Positions 20,044 to 30,489 of a stretch of DNA of 64,000 bases are shown here, piece by piece. The first letter of the stretch is position 1, and each line of letters starts with the position of its first letter. The notes beneath the pieces are model-generated. The model was given only the letters and a program-made list of their open reading frames with translations, did no database searches and was not told where the DNA came from. The position numbers and the translations under genes are program-made. The stretch comes from Prorocentrum cordatum (taxonomy: Eukaryota > Sar > Dinophyceae > Prorocentrales > Prorocentraceae), in NCBI GenBank assembly GCA_963575745.1, contig CAUYUJ010020524.1:91206-155205 (forward strand), written 5' to 3'.

Positions 20044-21100
20044 TCAGTCGGCGTGCCTGCCTCTCCTGGTTGCGACGCTGGCGGGCCAACTGCATGGCGA
20101 GGTTGGCCTGCTGCGCCTCGTGGATGGCCAGGATCTCTGGGCGCAGCTCTCCCGCGGACGCGATGGCACCTCCAAGCCAGGGGCCTGCTGCGTCGCATCA
20201 AGATCCATGGGGGTGGCCAGACAACCGCAATGAGGTATCTGGCCCAGTACTCCAGACTCATATCCAGAGCCGCGTGTCAGCTGAGACTGGTAGAAGTCTT
20301 CGGCGGTCGCCCGAACATGCGGGTTATCCGGCTGCGATCCCACGCGAAGATTGCCCGTCACCTGAGCATGGTAGTCACTCAGCAGCCGTTGGATCGCATG
20401 TCGGGTGGCTGAAAAACGCTGGAACATACCCGTGCCTATTGGGATTCTCCGGCGACGGATTTGGATCCGGAGTAGACTCCCATGGGGGTGTCCAGCTGGC
20501 GTTCGGGAGGTCGATGCCCCCCCAAAGCATACTCTGCACGGCCTCGCGCATCTGTCTGTGCACCCACTTTTGCTGACCTATCAAGATTCCAATCCTCTGG
20601 GCAGCTTCGCGGTCAGAGAAAGCAGGTTGCCCCGCAAGCGGACGCGGCCATGCGAACGGCGATGTCGCATGTATGGCCTGGCAGAGCTGTGGGTCCATCC
20701 GAATGCTCTGGAGCCTCGACTGCAGGCTATTGGTGCCCCCAGCGCTCTGTGGAGTCCCAAATGAAGCTGCAGCCCTGCTCACGGGCGCGAACGAAGCAAG
20801 TTGCCCTGCAAGCACTGGCAACGGTTGCGTCTGAGCACGCCACGGGTCGTCGGCATGTAACCCGTTGCTGGGTGTGGTCCTATTGGACGTCCTACCAGAC
20901 GCGTCCGCGCTCTGGGCCTGAATGCATGATCCATCTGATCCCTCTGCAGGTGCCCCCGCTTGGTAACCCTCTTGCATCATAGATACCGCAGTGCGCTCGA
21001 CTCCCTGCGTGGGCGTCGGTTTGGGGACCTTCAGGTTGTAGGGAGTCTTAAGTATAAAAAATCTTCGACGACGATGCATCATATGGAATATCTGATACAT
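20044..21100 (-). pseudogene. Polyprotein region upstream of the RING finger
   Basis: From 21100 a 241-codon frame starts with a basic N-terminus and Ser/Thr/Gln-rich low-complexity sequence. It contains FSDREAAQRIGILIGQQKWV followed by HRQMREAVQSMLWGG, which looks helical. A second frame continues with FSATRHAIQRLLSDYHAQVT. Three microhairpins lie in it (20622, 20796, 20946), coding AGQPA, AGQLA and AGAPA in frame. No enzyme motif. Probably a structural or linker region. Confidence 0.45.
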
Positions 21101-21342
21101 CGGCTGGAAGGAAGTTGCCAGCGCGCAGATTTCTCTGCTCGTTGTCCTTTATGTAAAGAGGATTGATCCACGCGAGTCCCGCTCGATCATATACACACTG
21201 AGTCGCTATCGGCAGGATGCCCATGAGCTGGACGATGTGGCGCGGAGGGATTCTGCCTGCCCGACCTGCCGTCGCAATGATATCGCCTGCTGAACGCCAA
21301 ATTGCAGTACTGTCGCGAAGTAGGTTTTCAAACTTACCATAA

Positions 21343-21895
21343 TTAATGCTTCGGAATCAACGCGAAGGCCGGACTAAATCCTGTTATCTCCAGGACAAAC
21401 TGTCTGCCCCTTTCATTGGCAGTGTCATCAGCAAGGCACGAAAGCCCGACATGATGTGCATTCGGGATGTTAACCCATTTGGTATCATGAATAGAATAGC
21501 AATGTCCCCCTGGATATGTCAAATCAGCTACCCTTTTTGATGAGGACTCAGGACACTTTATGCCAGGGCTGCTATGCCCATTGCTTGGGCGCAGAAAATA
21601 CGTCGGATGAGTTTCGCTCGCGAACTTGCACGTCTTCACCTGGGGCCTGTTCTTCTGCGTGCCGGTGCTGTCGACCATGCCAATCAAATCCGGCACCGCC
21701 GATGCCTGATATGCCTGATGGCGGTCACTGAGGCGCCGCTGGACAGTCCTCAGGTGGTGTTTGTGCCAGTGCTCGTGGCCCTTGGGCGGCCAGTTGTCGA
21801 GCAACTCCGAGAGCTCCACCCAGCCGTCGCGATCGTCGAAGGAAAGCACCGCTGAGAAGAACCTAACAGAAATATGGTTGCGATGAAACGGCTTC
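21343..21895 (-). pseudogene. Possible KptA/Tpt1-like (RNA 2'-phosphotransferase) domain
   Basis: KptA/Tpt1 removes an internal 2'-phosphate from RNA using NAD. The 168-codon frame starts near LSFDDRDGWVELSELLDNWP, resembling the N-lobe motif (D.GWV.v.eLL). About 85 residues later it has FLRPSNGHS, like the family's R-x-x-GHS. Further on HCYSIHDTKWVNIPNAHHVG then LSC recalls the C-lobe H.T....W..I...GLS. The key Arg and His of the GHS motif are present. No perfect alignment is possible by eye and the segment could be an unrelated winged-helix-like domain. The assignment is tentative. Confidence 0.35.
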
Positions 21896-22167
21896 TAACG
21901 AGTATCTGTGGTGAGCCATGCTGAAGAGTGGCGCTGCTCCTCGGTGTGTAGTGTTGCTGCAACAACGCTCAACTCCTTGAGGATATTCTTCAGAGAATTC
22001 TTTTTAAGCCGCGTAGCCGAGAGCAGGCAGTTTCCGCAAGATGTTGCGTGCAACCTGACGTGCGTGAGCTGATAAGCAGCAATTGCGGCAATATCCATGA
22101 TGTCGCGCCGCGCCACAATATCGATCATACCCGTCATCGATGAAAGGCTGATTCGTTGGGTTGATCT

Positions 22168-22851
22168 TCATCGATTTGCAGAAGCTGCATCTGGCTCGCC
22201 AGGCCCTCTTGCTGGCTCGACTGCTGCAGGTGCTGCCGACGAGCTGGCGCCTGCAGGTCCCCTAGGAATTCGAGAAGTACGAATGTCGAAGTCCTGGCGC
22301 TCCTTCTCACCAATGTCGTAGCACTCGCATTTACTGATCTTGGGAGCTGCCCCTGATGCCTTTGATATAGTTCCCCATATCTTCTGCTTGGCACCATCCT
22401 TTGATGAAGAAGCACCCCTTGATGATCCCTCCAGTGCTGGCGTCCAGCCTGCCCTGTGCGCCCGGCCAAGTGTAGGGCCACGACGTGCCGCGGGCTCCTT
22501 TGGAGTAGGCGTGCTGGCACCCTGGCATGCAGCTGCGGCGGCCGCTGTTGGTCCTCTGGATCGATGTCGCTCAGCAGGTCGCCCCGCAGATCGCTGATGC
22601 TTGCTGCTACCAGGATTGGGATCACCTGGGCTGTTTCTCTTCTTCTGGTTAGGCGGTGGCGCAAGTTGATCAGGTCCTGGCGACTCCGGGTGGCCTAGAG
22701 AATTCGAAGATGGAGAAAGAACTATAGGCTGACCTGTTCTCGACCCAGGAGGAGATGCCTTTGGCGTTGCCCCTGCAGGTGTGAACGGCTGAACTGCGGG
22801 TGCCCACGGCTGAAAACGCATGGGCCCTCTGCCAAGGTTTAATTCCTCCAA
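22168..22851 (-). CDS. Pro/Ser/Arg-rich disordered region of the polyprotein
   Basis: A 227-codon open frame dominated by Pro, Ser, Ala, Gly and Arg, ending in GAAPKISKCECYDIGEKERQ then DFDIRTSRIPRG. It contains microhairpin 22574-22587 in frame (AGRPA). It lies between the RG-rich Gag part and the KptA-like candidate. It has the look of an intrinsically disordered linker. Confidence 0.4.
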   Translation of the reverse strand: MEELNLGRGPMRFQPWAPAVQPFTPAGATPKASPPGSRTGQPIVLSPSSNSLGHPESPGPDQLAPPPNQKKRNSPGDPNPGSSKHQRSAGRPAERHRSRGPTAAAAAACQGASTPTPKEPAARRGPTLGRAHRAGWTPALEGSSRGASSSKDGAKQKIWGTISKASGAAPKISKCECYDIGEKERQDFDIRTSRIPRGPAGASSSAAPAAVEPARGPGEPDAASANR

Positions 22852-23385
22852 TTCACATTAGAATCAACTGCGACCCTCCTTACATTAAAGGGTTTAATCC
22901 AATCGGTCCTTGGTTCGCGGTGAACGACCATCCTGCCTTTTTCGAGATTCATATTCCGTGTAATCCGGTCAGCGGGCTCTATTTCTGGGTCAACGTCGTG
23001 AGTGTAGTCCGCGTCGTGAGGTCCGTGCCGGAGTAGTCCGAGTCGGACCCCGAAGGGGCCGCGGCTGTGGGGCCCACTGCCAAAGCGAGGACCTGATTGC
23101 CTGCGGCTTCACCTCCTTCTGGCTGGTCGGCATCTTCTTCTTTGGGCGAGGCGGGTCTCCCCGCATGCTACTCACGATTGAATGCCTTCAGGTAATGATT
23201 GGGAATAAGATTCTCCCATCTCTTTGGTGCGAGCTATTTCGTGGTCTTCCACTGGCTGATAGTCGATTCGCGTCAGCTGCTCTGCGCGCGGGACTTTGTT
23301 CGGATCTGCGACGCGACCCCGACCGTCGCCGCGAAACCGGACCCATGGTGTTCATTTCCGAAGTTGGGGCTCCTTGATGGGCGCC

Positions 23386-24339
23386 TCATGGGGCAGCTGG
23401 GTCTGCGGTCGGCATAATCTGAGCACGCGCGCGGAAATCCTCGGTAAGTCTTCCGTTATTCGACGATGGCTCTCTTGAAGACCCGCTCGCGAAGAGACTC
23501 CTGTGATTTGACGCCCCCCCCCCCCCCCCGCGGGGGCGAGCGATCTTGCCTTCGCCATTTCGTTCAACATTGCGAAGATAAGACCAGTGACGAATCTGGT
23601 GCTCGGACCAACCTTGGCCCAGCCAGCGTTGCATTGCATCGGGAAGTATGTGGTGACGAGCTATCCCATGAGAGCCATGGCTGGCAAGTCGCTGCGCCTC
23701 GCCTTCTGGGTGCTCTTCTGGCTGGTCCTCCCTCTGAGGCGGGCCCCCCCGCGCGCGCCCCCTCCTTGGTGGGGCGTCAAGTCTGGCACCCCTCCTTGGC
23801 GGGGTCCTTGGGGCCCTCGCATCAGGAGGGTGAGGGCGCTGATCGCCGCTGGGGCGAGCGCCGCTGGAGCCCGCGCGCGAATGCCCGCGTGAATAACTGC
23901 GGGCGCGACCGCGGCGTAGCACGCGTTGGTCTTCAGCTTCCCACTCGTCGTCGTCATCGTCCGAGCGGTTCGCGCGCCTCCAAACTTGGCGGCTCGTCGA
24001 TCGCCCCTGGCGGCTCGGGGACCGCCTCGCGGCCGCGAAAGTAAACTGATGTCCTTCGTCGCGTCCAAGATCGCGCCGGATGCGGTCTGACAGATCGTCG
24101 ACATCTCGCGGCTTCCCCCGCAAAGGATCATCATCGCATACTTCCATGTTTGTCGGATTGCCAATTGCCTGAGGATGGGGCATCATTTGCATTTCCTCGC
24201 CGGTCGCGCGGAGCGTGGCTTCTGAATCCGCGGGTGCCCCCGCCATATCTTGATCTACTTCGGCGGGCACATGTAAATGCTCGAAAAATTCGGAATGTGC
24301 AGGTTGCCCCGCAATGGGCATGCCTAGCCAGTCTGCCAT
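23386..24339 (-). CDS. Arg/Gly/Ser-rich Gag region (317 aa, open)
   Basis: A long open frame with an acidic N-terminal part (ADWLGMPIAGQPAHSEFFEH onward). A strongly basic, low-complexity centre follows (RSPSRQGRSTSRQVWRRANR, then an Asp run, then repeated RG, PR and DA stretches). The C-terminus includes RHHILPDAMQRWLGQGWSEH and a Gly run coded by a C homopolymer at 23514-23529. RG/SR-rich sequence suggests RNA binding. Two microhairpins lie in frame near its start (24299-24312, 24230-24243). It is downstream of the zinc knuckle in element order. Confidence 0.5.
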   Translation of the reverse strand: MADWLGMPIAGQPAHSEFFEHLHVPAEVDQDMAGAPADSEATLRATGEEMQMMPHPQAIGNPTNMEVCDDDPLRGKPRDVDDLSDRIRRDLGRDEGHQFTFAAARRSPSRQGRSTSRQVWRRANRSDDDDDEWEAEDQRVLRRGRARSYSRGHSRAGSSGARPSGDQRPHPPDARAPRTPPRRGARLDAPPRRGRARGGPPQREDQPEEHPEGEAQRLASHGSHGIARHHILPDAMQRWLGQGWSEHQIRHWSYLRNVERNGEGKIARPRGGGGGASNHRSLFASGSSREPSSNNGRLTEDFRARAQIMPTADPAAP

Positions 24340-24507
24340 ATTGATCTCATTGTGGCCAGTAAATGTATCCTCGATGAGCTCGGCGGCGTAATTCTGAAGG
24401 ATACACTGGCACTCTAATATCCGGCATCCATTAAGTTAACAACTGTAACTGAGCTGTCGGCAGGGTCGGCCACTAGCGTTTCCCAGTCGACATACTGTAT
24501 GTCCGAG

Positions 24508-25300
24508 TCAGTTTGAGCCAAATGTATCGACGGATCTCTGCCTCCCCCATCGCCCCGATGGACACTCGCGGCGAAAATGTTGCGTGCTATGGCAGATGTC
24601 ACATTCCATTGTTGTGCCGTTCGCGTCTTCCGGTTTGCCGCCGCGCCCCTTACCTTTCCCTGAAGTGCGCCTGCGGTTCCTGCCTGCATCCATGAACTGT
24701 TCTTCATATTGCGGTCCAGTCAGGGAATGTTAGGAAAGCTAACATACCTCCGCCATGCAGTCGCCGTCGCATTCCCTTGCCCTTGCCTCGACCCTTGCCC
24801 TGCCCCTTAAGTGCCCGTCGGATAGTACGTCGTACATTGCGACGTGGCGTCTTCATGAATGGTCTCCATCTGCGTTTATGCTTCTGATATCCTAGAAGCA
24901 GCCATTGAGCCTGCTGTTCTTCCGTGAGATACGCGGGCAGGTCGGAAACGTCTAGGGCGTTCGCTTCGTCGCACGATGACGCGTCGGCGTTGGTTCCAGG
25001 GTCGACGTCGGACTCTGCGGGTTGCCACGTTGAGCCTACAAGGGTAGTGGCTAGTGTAGGAGCCGCCGTTGCCGGCGGCCCCTGATACCTGGCCCAAGAG
25101 TCTTGCGGCCCCGCGGTCGAACCGCCACTGTGCGCTAATGGCGTATTGGTTTCCGTTGGTTGTTGATCTCCGTTCCAGACGTTCGTGGCAGCATGCCCCG
25201 CGTTGACTTCAGCATTGCAGGTTTCGGCGCGGTGACCGCGGCTGAAGGTACCACCAATATTGCCAGGAGTTCGTTCAGCGATGCGAGCATATGATCTCAT
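24508..25300 (-). pseudogene. Gag C-terminal region with CCHC zinc knuckle
   Basis: The nucleocapsid part of Gag packages element RNA. From 25300 the frame has DVSDLPAYLTEEQQAQWLLL, then GYQKHKRRWRPFMKTPRRNV and a Gly/Lys/Arg-rich stretch (KGQGKGRGKGKGMRRR). In the next frame (24693-24508) a perfect retroviral-type knuckle follows: CDICHSTQHFRREC at 24562-24603, Cys-X2-Cys-X4-His-X4-Cys with all ligands present. A frameshift near 24700 separates basic region and knuckle. The order (basic region, then knuckle) is normal for Gag. Confidence 0.75.
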
Positions 25301-25460
25301 GCGTTCACGCAGAGAGTCGAATTGCTGCTGGTCCCTCTGCGCGTGGCGGTTAAGTGGATGTAGAAGTTATTGTGCACGCGACGCCCCCGCTCCAAAGGCT
25401 CTGAACAGAATATCCGTTAGAATGTGGAAGTTGGGGACGCTAGAACCTGCCGCTTCAGCT

Positions 25461-25983
25461 TCATAGCGGGCTATCTCGAAGCGTGCCAAATGTCTGGTCG
25501 ATCCGCTCTCCCGCGAGGACTCGGCCATCGATGAGAGCAGTGCCCGAGTTGAGTTGGCGCTCCTGTTCTGAATTCTCAGACTTCGTGCTCAGGAGGGACA
25601 TAATGTAGGTGGCACCAGCAGTGCGGCGGTCACCTATGTTGACGACAAAACCTATGGTCCGTGCGAGGCCTCCCAGACCACGCTGTAATGCTGCGGCTTG
25701 ATGGGGGGGGGGCGTCATAGTGCCTGTGGTCACGTTGATCCAGGCATGTACCTCTCGAGCGAATTCGCGGAAATGGTACTTGACCGGCCGGGTCCCACTG
25801 GGGGCCGGCTGTTCTTGCATCGTCTCCGCCACGCATGCGACCCACAGCGCACCCGATAGCAACCCATATGGGACAAACATAGCAACACCAATCCAGTGGC
25901 CCCGCAGGTCGTGGTCGGATGTGGTTTGCTGAGGTTTGTGGTGTTTGCTGTAAGCCTGCGAAAAGGTAGAAGCGGCGCAACAT
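25461..25983 (-). pseudogene. Gag capsid-like domain of copia element 1
   Basis: The frame from 25880 reads YHFREFAREVHAWINVTTGT, then a helix-rich segment (ALQRGLGGLARTIGFVVNIG), YIMSLLSTKSENSEQERQLN and RVLAGERIDQTFGTLRD. Repeated amphipathic helices and the E.I......R.D ending are typical of copia Gag. The second copia element has a parallel stretch (ASAVSVLMNFNGLPQERIDN then FLTRFDILR, 60592-60780), which supports the assignment. It is the first coding block of the element; a start codon is not certain. Confidence 0.65.
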
Positions 25984-26000
25984 CGTATCGCATGTTTACA

Positions 26001-26619
26001 CGCATGGTATCTTCAAAGAAGTTCTCAATCCGAGTAGGTGGGTGGACTTCAGGATTGTAGTAGCGCAGGGATGTAGGACTCGAGTAAGAGGCCTATGCGA
26101 GAGCAGAGGTAGCGCTGCAAGTGTCCTTTGCGGGTGTGCGTAGTTATGTACATTCCTCTGCGCAGACCCACTGCACCCTGATGTTCCACCATGTCACTAG
26201 CCCACTAGACAGTGCCGTGGATGATGAGGAATAGAGCTAGAGCTGACCACCATAAGCAAGCCCCGCCACCAAGTTTGAAAGAGGGAAACTACGCCTTAGG
26301 CGAAGCAGAGCTCCAGCTCTGCTATATCGTAGTAGCGATAGTCCCAGTCGCGGGGGATCGTCGCGGGAGCGACGGGCCATTTCAAGCGAAGGCTGTTTTC
26401 AGTCTCGATGGCGAAATGTACACTTCGCACTGAAGTGTCGTCAGATATGGGCGGCCGGCCGCTTGAGCACAAACGGCCACGGACAAACGCTCGTTACCTC
26501 TCGCCCCTGTCCCAGCTCATTTTTGAGTCTGCCCACCCTCCCCTGGATTCCCGCAGCGCAGTGCCAAGACACAGGCAAAGACACTGCGAATACCACTGCA
26601 ACCAAAAAACCGACATCAC
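26001..26619. other. Stretch upstream of copia element 1, no gene
   Basis: This should hold the 5' LTR if one exists. I found no direct repeat of it near 10.9-11.4 kb. It has a small inverted run (GCAGAGCTCCAGCTCTGC at 26305-26322) and no credible ORF. Confidence 0.4.
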
Positions 26620-28500
26620 AACATCTGCCGACCCCTTGAGGGGCTCTAGGCGTGTGAGATTCTCCCTCCCCCATACCCCCCCCCCAAAGACCCCAAACCG
26701 GCAACTTGACCCCCCCCCGGGCCGAGCGCGACCCCGGACCGAACGCGCCACGGGGGAGCGGAGGGCTCCCAAACTAGCCAAAAAGGTACCAAAACGCTCC
26801 CCAAACCGTCCCAGGGGGCCACGATTCGCCGACATATCGCCCCTGGACGCCCGCGATGGCCCCCAGGCGGCCTCCGAAGCTGCCAAAACGCCCTCAAAGG
26901 CACCCAAGATGCGCCCCAAGAGGGTCCCAAGAAACAGAAATCGGCCCGTTCCCTTTCGACAAACAAGGCTTTTTCGCATGCTCGCCTATTTTGCTTTCGC
27001 AACGTAATATTGCCCCCAGACGGCCAAAGGGGCCCCCAAGAAGGGTCGAAGAGGGTCCAACGACAGCCCACGAAGCCCCCAAGACAGCCCGAGAAGGCCA
27101 CCAGACGGCTCCAAGATGGAGTCCAGAGGGCACCTTTTCGAGCCTTCGGCCCCAAGACGCCCCCAGCCTGCTCCAAGAACACCCCAAAAGACCCTGAGGG
27201 ACCTCCAAGAAAACCTCAGAGGCCTCCAAGAAGCCCCAAGGAAGTCCCCAAGAGGCCCCCGTCAGGCCTCCAAGACGGCCCTGGAGCACCCCAAGAGGGC
27301 CCCAAGTCGGCCCAGAGAGGCCCCCAAGACGGTTTCCGACGGGCCAAGAGACCACCAAGACGGCCCAAGATGGTTCCAAGAGGCCCTAAACGGCCCAAGC
27401 GTCCCGCAAGCGGTCTCCAAGACGGCCCAAGACGCCTCCCAGCAGGCCTCCAACTAGACGCCACGAAGAAACCAACATCACTTATTTTTGAAGGAATCCG
27501 GGGTTTGTATATTTCGGCCTCCCGACGGCCCGAGGCGGCCAAAGAACCCGCGAGGATCGCCCCAATATCGCCCAAGAAGCTTTCAAGATGGCCCCAGACC
27601 TGCGAAGAGGCACCCACGACAGCCCCAAAAGGGCCACAAGATGGCCCAAGAGGCATCCGAACCGCCCAAGATGGCCTCCGAGACGGCCCAAGTTCGCCCA
27701 AGAGGCCTCCAAGGAGGGCCCAGAACGGCCCAAGAGGCTCCCGAAACGGCCCCAAGAGGGCCCCAAGACGGCCCAAGAGGTCTCTATAACGTCCAAGGTG
27801 GCCTCCAAGACAGCCCTTGAACACCCCAAGAGGGCCCCAAGTCGGCCCAGAGAGGCCCCCAAGACGGTTTCCGACGGGCCAAGAGACCACCAAGACGGCC
27901 CAAGATGGTTCCAAGAGGCCCTAAACGGCCCAAGCGTCCCGCAAGCGGTCTCCAAGACGGCCCCAAGACGCCTCCCAGCAGGCCTCCAACTAGACGCCAC
28001 GAAGAAACCAACATCACTTATTTTTGCAGGAATCCGGCGTTTGTATATTTTCGACCTCCCGACGGCCCGAGGCGGCCAAAGAGCCCGCGAGGATCGCCCC
28101 AATATCGCCCAAGAAACTTCCAAGATGGCTTGAGAACCGCGAAGAGGCACCCACAACAGCCCCAAGAGGGCTACACGATGGCCCAAGAGGCCTCCAAACC
28201 GCCCAAGATGACCTCCAAGACGGCCCTGGAGCGCCCAAAGAGGGCCCAAAGTCGACCCAGAGAGGCCCCCAAGACGGCTTCAGAACGGCCCAAGATGGTT
28301 CCAAGATGGCCACAGACGGCCCAAGAGGCTCCCAAGAGGGCCCCAAGACGGCCCAAGAGGTCTCCATAACGTCCAAGGTGGCCTCCAAGATGGCCCTAGA
28401 GCACCCCAAGAGAGCCCCAAGTCGGCCCATAAAGGCTCCCCAGACAACTTCCGACGGACCAGGAATGTCCTGAGACGGCCAAACAGAACACGAAGAAGTT
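26620..28500. repeat. Degenerate Pro/Lys/Arg-coding array with a 536-bp tandem duplication
   Basis: The block opens with GCCGACCCCTTGAGGGG (26617 on), a string also found near 30498 and inverted near 34789. It consists of decayed units of the type CCCAAGACGGCCCCAAGAGG, which give PKRPPRRPK-like ORFs in several frames. Within it, about 27280-27815 and 27816-28350 are a tandem duplication of about 536 bp (GAAGAAACCAACATCACTTA at 27465 and 28001), with a third partial copy from about 28400. The AT-rich core shared with other arrays is at about 26938-27000. I do not believe any ORF here is a gene. Confidence 0.65.
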
Positions 28501-29400
28501 CCCCAAAGCCCCCAAGAAGCCAAGGATGCCCCACATATGCCTTCAAGAGGCTCCCCAATAAGCTCCCAGCAGGCACCAAAGAGTGCCCCCAGGGGCTCCG
28601 AAGATGCCCCCTCCTCCTCCTCCTCCTCCTCCTGATTTTCCCCACCATCCTCCCCCAAGTGCTCCCCGAAAGGTGTCCACAACGGCTGGGGGAACACATG
28701 GCCCGACAGCTTTGCAGAGCTCTTCTCGCAGCGCTCGGCCGCAGGGGCGATTCCAAGAGGCAGGGGGCGGCGGTGATTCGCCGTAGGAAACCTGGATCTG
28801 GGCTGGACCCCTCTCGTCCCTCGCGCGGAGCGCACAAGGGGTGGCGCTGCTGGCGCCGCCAGGGGGGCCCATGGCGCTCCCCAGCGCCTTTTCGCAGAGC
28901 TGGCGGCATTCTGGGCGACCCATTCGCGCAGAGAGCTGTCGCGAGATGGGCAACCAGGCAGGCGTTGCGCGGGCGATATGAGTCTCCCGGGGATAATGAA
29001 GTTCGGGGTTCGGGCGGGGATACTAAAATATTCCCCCGGGGACGAGGAAAATGCTGATGATGATGGCGATGACGATGATGATGGTGATCCTGGGCGCTCG
29101 GCAGAAGGCTGACTCGGGAGATCTCGAGGCCCGTGGCAATACAATTTGCCAGCAGGCGTTCAACACAAGACTGACTCGAGAGATCTCGAGGCTCGTGGCT
29201 ATACAGCTTGCCAGCAGGCGCTCGGCACAAGAGATGGAGAAAAAGGGTGGGAGAAGGAAGTGGGATGAGGATAGCCCCACGATCGATTTCCCAAAAAGTC
29301 TTGGATTCGGGACCTTAGGTTTTTAATTTGCATGTAGGGGTGTCCATGGTGGGACCCAGCGGGAGCTAAAAACAACTGGGGATACAGAAGTTCGGACCCT
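28501..29400. other. Mixed noncoding stretch with short repeats
   Basis: Contains a (CCT)n run (28606-28632), GATGATGATG-type repeats (29050-29090) and a near-duplicate pair AGGCTGACTCGGGAGATCTC (29105) and AAGACTGACTCGAGAGATCT (29166), each followed by CGAGGC.CGTGGC.ATAC and CAGCAGGCG. The latter is a tandem pair of roughly 60 bp. No gene. Confidence 0.45.
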
Positions 29401-30480
29401 GGGGGGGGGGGAGGAGGACAACGAGAAGGAAGAGAAGGAAGAGGAAAAGGAAGAGGAAGAGGAGGAAGAAGACAAAGGAGAGGAACAGGAGGAGGCGAAG
29501 AGCGTTTTTGAAACTGTTGCTAGACAGCATGAGATGACAGCAACTTCGATTCGTAATACAACAAGGAAAAAGGACAATACTACTACTGCATAAGAGGAAG
29601 AGGAAACCAAAGATGGTGATGAGGTATCATCACATGGCCCTGCCGCGCGTTCGTAACTTGGGCAAGCTGAACTGGTGAGAATCCCACAGCCTTGCCAAAC
29701 GTTCGTGATTGCGGACGCTGGTGTGGTGAGACCACCATGGCCATGCTCAGCGTTTTTGATGCTATGTCTGATCATCATGAGATGATCGCAACTTCGATTC
29801 GCAAGTACCCCCGTATATTATAAAGATCGGCCTCCGCGCCTATCTCCATATTTAAATCCTGTTGGACGGGGAGTTAAAACATAGAGGGGGAAAGGGGGGT
29901 ATTTTATAATCGCCCGCACTCGGTTAGCATATTCTTTGGTCGGGGTATCACGCAGTTTCGAAACATGTTCCGATACTGCTATGACTACGATGTTGTATGT
30001 TTCATCAAATACACACATGTATGTATGTATGTATGTATGTATGTATGAATGTATGTATGTATGTATGCATGTATGTATGTATGTATGTATGTATGTATAT
30101 ATATATATATATTCCGATGCTGGTCCGATGCTGGTGTGGTGGGACACGTGAATAACATACTGTTCCGACCGTGGTCTGGTAGTGTCCAGATAATGGCGAC
30201 GTGCCGATCCAAAACCTGAATGTGCTTCGATTGTGGTCCTGTGCCCTGGTGGTCCACTAATACTGTGATAGCTATCGTCGATCATAATATGCTCAAATCG
30301 CCCAACCTTGATGTATGATCAAGTTGATGGGGTCGGAAACAGTCTTACACCGTCCGTGGGCGCGTGGCTGAAGTAGGGTTTCGCTGCGCGGATTCATATT
30401 GTTGCTGCTGTTGTCGCCCCGTCAATGACCTGTCGCGCAACCCTCCTCGACAATCCCTTCCAAAGCACCCACTGTGTCTA
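29401..30480. repeat. GA tract, 56-bp direct repeats and (ATGT)n/(TA)n microsatellite
   Basis: A GA-rich tract covers 29400-29500. A 56-bp repeat begins AGCGTTTTTGA at 29501 and again at 29749, both ending CAACTTCGATTCG. A (TATG)n array with a (TA)n end lies at 30014-30112. The sequence is more AT-rich than its surroundings but has no coding signal. Confidence 0.55.
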
Positions 30481-30489
30481 AAGGCGTTT

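Larger units (their letters stand above)
13244..24312 (-). repeat. Dispersed sense-strand microhairpins (14 copies of a 14-nt GNNA stem-loop)
   Basis: Start positions: 13244, 13854, 15040, 17770, 18230, 18254, 20022, 20622, 20796, 20946, 22574, 23151, 24230, 24299. The minus-strand form is GCRGG-loop-CYYGC, for example GCGGGGCAACCTGC. Loops are GCAA, GGCA, GAGA, GGAA, GACA, GCGA, once ACAA and once CAAC. All point the same way. The G.U pairs form only in minus-strand RNA, the sense of the element. Most lie in open frames as Ala-Gly-X-Pro/Leu-Ala. Decayed relatives are at 15152, 17150, 25017 and 25188. Confidence 0.7.
11366..26000 (-). mobile_element. Giant Ty1/copia-like retroelement with accessory domains, decayed
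   Basis: On the minus strand the recognisable blocks run in element order: Gag capsid-like and CCHC knuckle (25.9-24.5 kb), RG-rich and Pro-rich regions, a KptA-like candidate (21.8-21.3), RING-H2 (19.85-19.68), aspartic protease (19.0-18.3), a conserved pre-methyltransferase region (17.8-16.7), a methyltransferase-like domain (16.3-15.7), a Zn finger (15.4), integrase (14.8-13.8), RT (13.3-12.3) and RNase H (12.0-11.37). Integrase before RT is the Ty1/copia order. Frameshifts and stops are frequent. I could not find LTRs by comparing 26.0-26.5 kb with 10.9-11.4 kb. Confidence 0.8.

Noticed and set aside
26001-26450. 5' LTR of copia element 1
   Set aside because: No direct repeat of this segment found by eye around 10.9-11.4 kb; not annotated.
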